DNA from: Linnemannia elongata
Taxonomy: Eukaryota > Mortierellomycota > Mortierellomycetes > Mortierellales > Mortierellaceae
NCBI GenBank assembly: GCA_036320915.1
Contig: JAXBDG010000002.1
Location: 2,046,001-2,110,000 of the forward strand
DNA length: 64,000 nucleotides
Direction of reading: 5' to 3'
The translations under genes and the position numbers were made by a program. Every line of letters begins with the position of its first letter. The first letter of the stretch is position 1. Shown here in pieces: positions 20,701-30,100 of this stretch. Below the pieces are notes generated by a model. That model was given only the letters and a program-made list of their open reading frames with translations. It was not told where the DNA came from and searched no databases.

Positions 20701-21054
20701 GAACGCTTTGTCTTTGTTGAGATCGGTCATGGTGAAAATAGCGTTGAAAATCGTCAGGTCCCATTTTCTGATGTCGCCGTCTTCCAGATACTCCCTCTGA
20801 ATCTTGCCTACGTGTCGGTATACGGTTAACCCCGCGTTGTTCGTGAAGTGCTGTCCACACTCAGGCGAGTTGCTCCACGCCACCTTGTACTTGCGTTGCC
20901 AACTTTGCTCAAACGCCTTTCTCAAACATTCCGACGCCTTTACAAGCAACAGTTCGATCTTGCACCAGTTATAAAACTCTGCAGAATACATGGTGCAGCC
21001 TACGTTAGATTGAACAATACGGTTTATCAGTTTACTGTTCAAACCCTGCCCCAC
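17776..21054 (-). CDS. HEPN-TPR-Sel1-MYND multidomain protein
   Basis: Intact, intronless, 1,092 residues. Residues about 23-175 resemble the DZIP3-type HEPN domain: a helical start (FYNWCKIELLLVKASECLRK) and, at 127-135, IRNSMAHH, the RNxxxH signature (R129, N130, H134) of HEPN ribonucleases. Residues about 186-292 are three TPR units (GNNLLKEQKFQMAATKYTDA, NRSVCALKLGKYAQALEDA, YIRLGEAYESLEKYDKA). About 350-540 carry Sel1-like repeats (GMYNLALFMINGQGVSKDY, NNLALMYMNGDGVVKNF). About 700-870 hold further degenerate TPRs. Residues 1051-1090 form a MYND zinc finger (CHYCGKGQ, YPCSKCKRSKYCSKECQ, terminal HKLIC). An ATG at residue 22 may be the true start, since similarity begins there. Context is transposon relics on both sides. 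The domain combination suggests an RNA-targeting conflict or stress protein; that role is inference. Confidence 0.85.
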   Translation of the reverse strand: MGQGLNSKLINRIVQSNVGCTMYSAEFYNWCKIELLLVKASECLRKAFEQSWQRKYKVAWSNSPECGQHFTNNAGLTVYRHVGKIQREYLEDGDIRKWDLTIFNAIFTMTDLNKDKAFQTNLKRLMPIRNSMAHHSNKKIGTQEYQKFWSELKVILLFLGVTDEELDDIIHSHSSDSKMYIMNENVKRSIELKQEGNNLLKEQKFQMAATKYTDAITLPGISDGDLSVLYCNRSVCALKLGKYAQALEDAKLSKRLNPDYLKAYIRLGEAYESLEKYDKAIKHFDKALGLDMNNDEIRRMRSEARKRKGLQERDNDQSLKDLNLKSRQKFKGMKNMDEIKRLLFDDNPALEHVWAGDEYRDDQNYHMAAECYKQAADMRNPEGMYNLALFMINGQGVSKDYPQALKLLLEISKFDAFDKHNNPVVGVKEAEHCVALGYHEGSIAEKSVGLAVVWYEKAILHQSGMSANNLALMYMNGDGVVKNFKQAEQLFLCALNYGDPNAMDNLVNLYLASGNINKAEKWNEKSKKQGSKLARLKEKGIVQMILESNANISDVIGWEKERNLPFENMTIRERVFRKLSYEYPDKSEALATLNVLESIRNKSDSVSPTKITSNDYKYDLEVLIKRKDNSEFSNRMYLAVRNYMEAMDIFDSIARRSIVVLDKDSRSFINRLAMCYKLEHFVGTMPIEIHEVIRRHVLLLLSYSDRAVKHCENIDELAFNQDCRICHAVLNMQSDESIDFLTECIKKYPNNKFFLEMRGCLYNFIDKREFALRDFNRIEQISKDDVENLYNKATTLKLMGRNKQATDAYTKFLSLASLDHRKVPEAYYSLGLCSMANINKVGMANINKDRIARHYKQGLNAEDKQIPFFLPYESTSKDLLESMLRTIGVLSKVKETPVVKPVDPFRKELIVNHRRAFSEIMSSDEHAKVNFTAKPSKSQSAPLSWVGLKPIYLNEINPTLDHVLEGYVLELTLITVPFNNNMSISFVAEDSNLNVQRVSLYNFDKKHTLAIGAKISVVNPYLRTATDGRPLIRIDDPNSVMVSPHQIVDMCHYCGKGQSKYPCSKCKRSKYCSKECQYLDWKEYSHKLICIL

Positions 21055-21076
21055 CTATTTTTGCACATGCACATAT

Positions 21077-21472
21077 TTGATAAATGTATATGCATCGACA
21101 CAGTCAAACAAAATCTGTAATAGGCACATCGACTGCGCGGAATGCAATGCGTACTCAGAAAGCACATCACAGCCAAAATGGGACTGTTACTGGAAAAAAA
21201 CAATAATCCCACACAGTGCCGTGTTTGCAGCAGACACGCCAGCAGTAGACGGCACCACAATCAACTCAGAAGCCACGTCCAGAGAGGTTGCTGGACTACG
21301 ATGGTCCCAAGAAAAATGCGACTGCTGCAATGCATATGTGTATGCCATAGATTTCATCGAACATGTCGAGTTACAGCGTTCCGCATTAAAAGTGCGTGTT
21401 GTTGTCGAAAGAGAATTACTACAGTGTTGCGCTTTACCTTTCACTAGTGAATGTTACAAAATAAGGAGTTGA
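21077..21472 (+). CDS. Short open frame divergent from the HEPN-MYND gene
   Basis: 131 residues, starting 22 bp from the start of the HEPN gene on the opposite strand. Cysteines cluster (CNRHIDCAEC, CDCCNAY), which could bind zinc, but other frames of the same stretch are also open, so coding status is doubtful. No family is recognised, and the predicted start would leave almost no room for two promoters. Confidence 0.2.
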   Translation: MINVYASTQSNKICNRHIDCAECNAYSESTSQPKWDCYWKKTIIPHSAVFAADTPAVDGTTINSEATSREVAGLRWSQEKCDCCNAYVYAIDFIEHVELQRSALKVRVVVERELLQCCALPFTSECYKIRS

Positions 21473-21737
21473 AGAGAGGAAGGGTAGATATGAAAATGAA
21501 ACCAGTTGTAGAGAGGAATAGGATGAAGTCAAGGTAGGACAGAAGGAGTTGGTGCAGGGAAGTAGAGATGGGTTTCTGAAGTGGTTTATTCGAGTTGCCA
21601 GATGAGGAATCAAATTGTAGGGTTAGTTGGCTAGTTATATAGTAAATTACAAGTCTTGGCAAAGCATGGCAAAGCATGGCGAAGTAGGTTAAGCAAAAGG
21701 CATGCGAAGTTAAGGTGTGTTTCAAAATGCACTGTTT

Positions 21738-21870
21738 GCCTTTTGCTGTGCCTTTTGCTGTGCCTTTTGGTTTGCCTTTTGGTTTGCCTTTTATATTGCC
21801 TTTTGCATTGCCTTTTGGTTTGCCTTTTGCATTGCCTTTTGCATTGCCTTTTGCTTTGTGTTTTGCTCTG
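21738..21870. repeat. 12-bp minisatellite, about 11 units
   Basis: Tandem GCCTTTTGNNNT units with variants GCTG, GTTT, CATT and TATA in the variable part. Read on the minus strand they give a K-G-x-x tetrapeptide repeat (KGNA, KGKP, KGTA) inside a 188-residue open frame (22010-21444), because 12 is a multiple of three. The rest of that frame is low-complexity and not protein-like. Confidence 0.85.
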
Positions 21871-22009
21871 TACATGTTTTCTTTGGAATGATTGGAAGAT
21901 TTCTTGGCGCTGACTAAAAAAAATCCATGGGGCACTGGGGAAAAATTCAAGGGTATGGTAACACAACATAATTTGGGCCTGCCTGAGCAACCATGGCCCG
22001 AAGCTATCA

Positions 22010-23190
22010 TCCGCTGGGTTATGGCTGAGCGCCTCTAAGTCAGAACCCGTGCTAGAACGCGACGATTACCGCCTTGGCCATTTTTAGTTGAATGCGAATA
22101 GATCTACGGTCCAGAATCATACGAACCTGGGGTCATGTTGGAGAGCGGAAAGGCTTTGTTACATTCCCACTAATGTTAATTTCAAATACTGGAAGAGATA
22201 TTAGGGGTCGTCAAATATCTTGCCAGACGGCGTGAAATGGGACCGAGCGTATTTCAAAACACGCAAAAGGGGTGTATGCATTTTCGTATTCTTTTCGAGT
22301 CTCCATTTTCACGTACTCAAATCAAATACGCCAGTGCATTTTATCAAACGAGACGACCATTTGGCCCCTTTTTGCCCTTTTTTTTTTCTAAGGAGATGCA
22401 TCAAGAAATTGTTACACACAAGGTTGACAGAAATGGGCGGGGTTGCTCTTTTTTTGTTATGTGGTCTTACTTGTTGTGCTTACAGGCTGGTAGTCTTGTG
22501 TGCTTACAGACTGGTAGTCTTGGGGATCAAGAGAGACGCGATGGCCTTTTGCACGACGAGTGGGTTTGGGTTGGACGTTCTTGTTATTCATGATAGGAGC
22601 CATGGTGTAGGTGGAATGAGGGGAAGAGGTATGCCCAATTGGTTGTGAGAGAAGTAGATGGAATGGTTTTTGACTCTCCTGGACGAAAAAAGGGTTTTTA
22701 TTCTTTCTTCTCGTTTGACTATTTCTGTCACTGCCGAACGCGCACCTTGTATTTGCGAAATACCTCGAGGGTCGTAGGTTTGTGCGTTCGCATTTTCGTA
22801 TTAAAAGGCCTACACAGGTGACAGAAAAATGTTAAATGCGCAAACGAGCGGCGGATTTATTTTGGATTTGGCAGTACTTTGACAACCCTATTGCGCGCTT
22901 CACCTTAAAGTGCGCACGAAAATAATATATCTTCGATTATTTTTTTATTAAGAGCTCTGCCACATGTTTAGCTACCATGAATGTATTCAGGATAAAACAC
23001 ATCTACAGAAAACAAACCTATTCTTCTTTGATTAGAGATCTTTTCTTTTACCACCCACGTTTTTGCGCATAAGTTTTGCGCAAAAACATTGTTGTTAAAG
23101 TTATTTTGCTTATTCTAAGTCAACATCGCTTGATCTTTTTTGTTCATCAAATTTATTTTCTTTTTCATCGCTTCATTTTCCTCGCCCTTC
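22010..23190. other. Intergenic with hairpin and short direct repeat
   Basis: No gene recognised. A 24-bp unit, TGTGCTTACAG-CTGGTAGTCTT, occurs twice near 22475-22520. Positions about 23058-23089 form a strong inverted repeat, GTTTTTGCGCA-TAAG-TTTGCGCAAAAAC, about 100 bp before the transposase relic. Confidence 0.5.
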
Positions 23191-23191
23191 T

Positions 23192-23513
23192 TTGTCTCCC
23201 TCTCTTTTTCATCTCATCTCATCTCATGGTCGTATCAGTGGATCTTCAATAGAAGGCAATGCTCTCTATGGGATTCAAAGCGTATCACTCGAGGATGTAT
23301 CCACCCTACTCGCTGTCTCAACTTCATCTGTCAGAGAGTGGACCACTATTTTCAACAAAACAGGACGTGTTTCCGATACTCGGTCCTGGTGTCGCCAATC
23401 CCGTTGACCTTCGAAGGTCCTGGAGTTTGTTCGCGAGTACGTGAAAGAACATCCTTATTTCTTGATGGAGGAGTTGAAGGAGACACTTCAAGAGACTTTT
23501 TTTTCTCTTATTT
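23192..23513 (+). pseudogene. Tc1/IS630-like transposase N-terminal relic
   Basis: One frame reads EDVSTLLAVSTSSVREWTTI, then FNKTGRVSDTR, a helix-turn-helix like the N-terminus of Tc1/mariner and IS630 transposases. It hits an in-frame TGA at 23405-23407 and continues in the same frame as SKVLEFVREYVKEHPYFLME with ELKETLQE, the linker helix typical before the DDE domain. It stops near 23513. The catalytic part is gone. Confidence 0.6.
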
Positions 23514-24153
23514 AAAGAATACCACTCTGGCGATACAGATAATTTATTTTTTAGGGCCACTCAGAATAAAGAAAAATTTACTCTGCTTAAAAAAAAAAGA
23601 TGCGCTTTTTAACTGACGAGCGCAATACTCTATATGCAAAAGCTCAAAAAAAAAATGTTGCAAAGCCTGTATCCTCCCCTTTTCTTCCCAGGATTTCTCA
23701 CTTCCTCTCTTTCTGTCCCTCCCTTTCTTTGCCACACACGCGCATGCGTGTTCAACAAGCAGAAAAGTAACTGGTTCGATATAGTATGCAACTTTCCTAG
23801 TCAAACCAAAAGTAGGCGACCACTTCGCTTAACAAAGCCGTCCTACCGCCTATCTCCAAATCCAAAAGGCTGTTCGCCTGCTCTTACGCGTACTCAACTA
23901 TCAAAGAATGCTACGTGCTTGATAACAAACCGCATTCTTTTAACAAAATGCCGCCCATTAGTTTAAACACACCCCACTAGCCACACTCACTTCCAGCGGG
24001 TACCCATGCCCATGCCAATCCTTATTCAACCACCAAACAACTTAAAAAAAAATTCTATTCCTTTATGAACAAAAAATAACAAACTACAAATAACAATATT
24101 CAGAAATCCAATTTCATCCTTCTACGCCCTTCCCCATCCTCCCTCATTTTTAT

Positions 24154-27100
24154 CTACCCCATCAGCTCCTTCAACTTGCCACCCGAGCACCTGAAGCAGA
24201 ACCGCGCCTGCTTCTCAGCGAAGCCCGAAATGGGCACAAATGTGCAGGTTCCACAGAAGACACCTCCGCAGGTTTTGCAGTTGAACCTTCGCTCGAGCAA
24301 GGGGAATCGTGTCTGGCAATTCACACAGACCGTGTCACGGCCTGGTTGCATCCAATGTGTGCATCCACTGCCATCGGGCAACACCCAGACATGAACCCTT
24401 CCAAGAGAATCTCCACTGTACAATGCTCTCCGTGCACTAAGAATAGTGAAAATGATATAAAAGTGTGAGAACAATGCTTGCAGATATAGGCACATATTGC
24501 ATTAATCAACGAAGCAACAACAGAGACATTAATATACCTGGAGATGTATAGGGAGACAATATTAGGGATGACGCCGCCGTCGATCCTCAACCGATCTTCA
24601 TAAGTGTAAGCTTGACGGAGTCGTAATGCCCACTTGGCACTCTTCGACTTATTGCTACCCGTCAACGTGGCGACCTGTGATGACTGGCGAGTCCGCGATC
24701 CAGAAGTGAGAGAGTCGTCCTCTCCGGCTGCAATCGACAAATTCGACATCGAGAGTCCTGTAGTGGTTCCTGAAAGGCCGCCAGTCTCAAGACTTCCGTT
24801 ATCCGTACCGTTCTCTTCCACAACAGTCGCGGGGATGATCGCTGGGCTGCCGGTCGAGAGGGGCATCGATTCCACGGAGCTCTGGAGTGAGCTGATCGAC
24901 AGGTTGTTGCCAGTGCTGGACCTGTTGCCTTGCTGGTGACCTGTTCCCGTCTGTGTCGCCGTTGTCCTCTGATACTCGGCATCAATGACGGCCTTCTCCC
25001 AGACCTTGATAGTTCCGCGCCGATGACTCGTCAACACAATCTCCCTCGACAACCACTCTCCTGTCTTTCCAGAGTAGAACACACAGTCCAAGATCGGGTC
25101 TCCAATCTGGGTCGTGTATTTCTGAAGGATCATATCTCCATTGACAGTCCAAAGTCTCAGCACTGGTCCTGAGCATGTCGCAATATCGCCTGTCGCGTCG
25201 TTGATTGCCACAACACGGACACCATCGTCATGTCGACCCAACTGCCGCACATATTCCAGACGGTTGAGATCCCAAATGATGCAAGACTTGTCCTCAGAGC
25301 CAGAGACAATGATCGAATAGGCAACCGATATCGCCACTGCATGAACAGTCTCTCGATGGCCACGGAGACACTTCATCAACTTGAGCTCATATGAGCGACC
25401 CTGAACGATCCTCCAAACACAGACGACAGTATCCCGAGAGGTTGTGACAATGGTACGATCGTCCGCCCACTTGACGCCGGTAATCGCCTCCAAGTGGACG
25501 TTCTCAAAGATACCAAGAATCTTGTTCGTCTCCGTCTGGTAGAGACGCACCGAGTTGTCGGAGAAGCCCCACTCAACATACTTGCTGCAGCCATAAGGTT
25601 CGTATGTACGCTGACTATGGCCAACAAACGCCTTGTCGCCCTGGTAAATAATCTCTCCCACAGGCAATCCAATATCTATTAGTAATCGAAATATTGAAGA
25701 AACAAAAGATTAGAAAAAAATGCTCATATATATCTATGTATCAATCAATGCAAGTTTTCGCCAAGTGTTACCTTTGACAGGGGTGACAGACTGGGTCAAG
25801 TATTCGGCATGGCTGGCGAGGTGGTAGTAGTTGGGGCTCAGAGGGTCCTTGTTGGGTGGGAGACGAGGACCATGTGGCTTCTTGAAGAGCTGACGTGGAG
25901 TCTGTCCAAAGTTGTGGATGATACCGATAGTCGCCGACTTTTGAATGGGGTCGTCAATGGTATCCAGATCGATGGCACCTTCGTAAGACAGGTGGTGGAA
26001 AACGTTCACAGCACGAACAGATTCTGGGCCTTGCTGCTTGTGTCCAAAGATCAGGTCGATCCACTCATGAAGGTGAGCAGAGACATACTCGCACTCCAAG
26101 GCCTCGCGATGCTTCTCGATAAAGACCTTAGGATCATCCTTGGCCCAAGGAGGTAGCGCGACGTGATCAATCTGCTCACCAGTTGTCTGCAAGGTACCAA
26201 AGTTGAACGCATTGGCATTCATCAAGAACTCAGGCAGGTAGAAGAACTCTGGGATAAGTTCACGCACATCAGACATGGTCTTCTGCGAGGCCGAGACCCA
26301 AGATTTTCCGATCGAGTGGAACAAACGGTCGGCATGATCAAACTGGCCACCCTGGAGTTTCAGGTACTCATGAGTGAAGGGCTCTAGACGAATCAGGTAA
26401 GAGCACACGATCATTGCTGACGAATAATGAGTTCCGTAATGGAAGGGTGGAATCCTGTCGTCACCTCCGTCCCATGTGTGGTACCGGTCGTTGAAGTCTT
26501 TCTCGCGATCAGGCGTTTGGGCACCCATAGGCCGAGAGAGGTCGCGGAAGGTCTTGGGGTTGGTGAGATCGAGTTCCGCGCTGGTGTAGTCTGCCAAGAT
26601 CCAAGGGAATACAGGGTACTGCGTCAGGTCGTTGTAGGTCCTTCCTGCCATAGTGTTGAGGTGCATCAGGTACTGGAAGTTGGAAATCTCGTGCTTCTCC
26701 CACTTGGCCGTGATATCTGCAATGGACGAAGGGGCAAAAATGTTGGCCAACTTGGACCCAAGCGAGGAAGGGGCTTGGTTATTGTTGCTGTTGGGATCGA
26801 CCATGGCCGAACGATCACCGACTTGAAGGCTGTTGTTGGCGAGCGATCCGACGCGGCTGGCGAGTTGGTTGTAGACAATGTCACGCTGTTGAAGGTTGAG
26901 GTTGATCAGGTAGTTGCGACCATCGACAAAGAACAACTCGAGAGCGACGTTGCGCAACAAGTAGCGGCGACGATGCACCTCCTTGATGTCCTCAAAACGC
27001 CACTTCCTGCACTGATGGCGAACCTCCGAAGTGTCAGCCTCAGGCTGGGATACAGGTGGATTGTTGGAGGCCAACAGTTGCAAGTACTGGTCTCGCTCAG

Positions 27101-30100
27101 AGTCTGCGACCTCACTGATATCGACAACTTCGCCATCCATCTTCTGGAAATAGTTGTCGATGAGATACATGTTATGCTTGCAAAGCAGAAGCAAACCCTC
27201 AACTGCATCCAGGCCAGTGACTCGACTCATGTTGTAAACCTCGTAAACCACATCACCCGCCTCAAGAAGTCGAAGGATCTTGCGGTTGGCCGCCTCCTCA
27301 AAAGCTGGCTCGGCATCGCGATCGTCGTCATCCGCTTCGGCGGTGACAGACTCGCCATTTTCGGTCGTTGATCCTTCTTCCTGCTCAGGAACAGTTGCAG
27401 TCTCTGATCCAGAATTGGAGGCGTTATCCTGAACGAGAGCGCTTTCGCCAGCACTATCGACATCATTCCTTGTTTCCGGAACTTTGTCATCTGAGGCAAC
27501 AGATGCAACATCAGCGTCCTTCAGCTTGTCGATCTTGCTCTTGGGCAGAGCAGAGGCTTGGACAGGTAGTGGGCTCGATTTGATGTTCTTGGGAATGCTC
27601 AAGCTGGAGATTTTGGCATCCATTGAGGCTGAGGATCCGCCCTGCTTGGGCAAGTAGGGCTCGTCCGACTTTCTTTCGTCAACACGCAGCTTGCGACGCA
27701 TACGGGACCGGGCTTCCGTAAAGTCGAGTCTCCATCTTGTAGGAGGCTTGAGTGCGCTGGCGCCATCCTTCTCCTCCCAGATGGCTCCCTTCCTGCAGAC
27801 ATCGCGGACCAGGTTCTTCCACTCGTTCTTGACAAAGCGAACATGGTCGTCAAGATCCTGGAGCGACTTTGCGTACCGGACTTCCTCCATCTCCTGAATG
27901 CTGCGCGTCCAACTAAGCGTCCTGAGTTTGCACTGCTGAAGAATGTTGCGCTCGAGATGTTGGCGACGGAAGAGTCGCTTCAGCTTCTGGGTTCTGCGGT
28001 TGTACTGCTGCCGCTGCGAGTCTTCACCGACGCGAGTCTCAATCGACATCATAGCATCCCAAGACTTGCGGAAATCGATAAAGATCATTTCCAGCTCGAG
28101 GGTGTGAGCAGCGCGCCACCTGACGAACTCAGGGTAGTTCTACATCGTTAAAGAGGCAAAAGTAAAGGTGGTCAGTGTACAAGTACACGGCATTCCTATG
28201 CCGATTCATTCAATACCTTAACGCCAATTTCACTATAGGCTTACCCCTTCGACAAGAGCGCTGTAACCTTCATCTGCAGAATCCTCGTCGTCGCTTGGGT
28301 TCGTCGGTCTGAGCTTTAGCAGTCCAGAAGCCTCCACAGGGCGCATCAAGAACACAAGCTTGATGAGGATCATCATGTTGGATCTCGTCTTGGCGTCAGC
28401 ATCAGGGAGGAACGAGAATAGGTGCAGGATAAGACACTTCATGAACTCGACGTCGCCGGGGCTGTTGCTAAGAAGGATCTTTTGGAAGTAGATACACTTG
28501 TCCAAGAGCGCCTCTAGTTTTGATGTCTGGATTTCATGACCGATTTGGCACTGTCCAAGGGTGAAGCAGACAAGGCGGTAGAGCAAGGAAGTCAGTTGGG
28601 TCTTGACTGCGTCAGGGCGAGATGGTTGAGCAGGAGTGGCTGAAGGAACGGCGGCCGATTCGGGCGAGATGATTTCGAGGACATTGGCGATGAGATCAAA
28701 TTGGATGAGGTACGATCCAACGAACCAACCCTGGCATGTGAGGTCGACGATAAGCTCACAGAACTGAACCACGTTGGCCATGACACGACTGTCAGCCAAC
28801 ACCTCGGGCTGCGCCTGAATGTTTTGCTCCAAGCCAATGACCACGTGCCCGAGCAGGAAGCTCTGGAAGTAGATCTGGTGATCTACATAGATTCAAATAT
28901 GAATTCATATACAAAAAATCAGCCATGCATGCCACATTCGATCAAGACACGACAAAACTAACCAAGCCGCTGTATCTCTTTTTCTTTTACCTTTGTATGC
29001 TGGTGGGCATGATTGCAGCAGCAAATCGATGGCTGCCATGGATCGAGGAGCCGGGTCAAGAATAGAGTCGATCGAAATCACGACAATGAGCTTGAGAAGT
29101 GACAGAGCAATGGGCTCTTGCACAACCTTGAGATCGACATCTCGCACACGACCCATGCTGATGTTTGAAGCCGTCCTTCTGAAAGTTCCTTCAGAAAAGG
29201 TCTGCGAAACCTGGAGAGACGAAGCCTGGGCGGCTGTCAAGGAAAGGCTCGATGTAGCCGCGGTAGGAGTGCCAAGTGCATTCGCAAACGTCACTGTGGG
29301 AGAACCAGCGGTAGGAGGAGATTCAGATCGAGTGCTGCTTGTCGTCAAAGCTGATTCGGGTTCCAGCGTAGGTTCGGTGGAGGCTGCGAAGGACGAAATG
29401 GACGAATGCTGAGAAGAGGTGCGTCCCGACGTCTGCCTTGCCCCAGAAGTTGTTCCGGATTCTGGGTCACTGGTAACGGGGGCAGTCGTAGAAGAAGGCG
29501 AATCCGTCGTCGTCTTGGCTGAAGCCGGCTCAGAATCCAAGTAGTCTAGCTCCAGTTCAGCCGCCATAGCCTTGCCACTGTGGCAGATGAACGGGAATAG
29601 GATACTCGCAAGATCATCAATAAAGTCCTGCCGGACAAAGATCTCTTTAAAAGTCCTGGAGGACGATTGCATCTCAGAGAAAAAGTCGATCATCGTCTGG
29701 TAGGTCTCCACAACTCTTCCAGCGCGCTCCTGATCCGCACGCGACTTGCTGTTGGCCGGGGTAACAGCAGCAGCAACTCCGTTCTTGAGCATAATCATCA
29801 ATGTGGGCAGAATATCAGGGCATGCGACACGACCAGTGGCCTCGATAGAGTCGCCATAGAACATATGAAGTGTCTCATTGTCCAGAGGTGCCCGCAGTGG
29901 AACATCGCAGACATCCACTCCCAGAAGAATGCAGATGACGACGTGGATCATGGGCACCACATTCCAGAACTGAGGAATGTAGGACTGCAAGACTAGGAAC
30001 CCGTACGAGTTCCTGAACTTGGCGAGGTAATTGGGGCCCTGGGTGTACAGCAGACGGCACAAAATCCTCATCGAAAGAACAGCGCCGTAGGGGTTGCCGG

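Noticed and set aside
21444..22010. 188-codon open frame with KGNA repeats
   Set aside because: Outside the minisatellite the sequence is low-complexity and hydrophobic without gene-like pattern; annotated as a repeat instead.
26427..27371. 314-codon open frame on the plus strand
   Set aside because: It lies opposite the BEACH exon 18, whose product is strongly conserved; the plus-strand frame has no domain.
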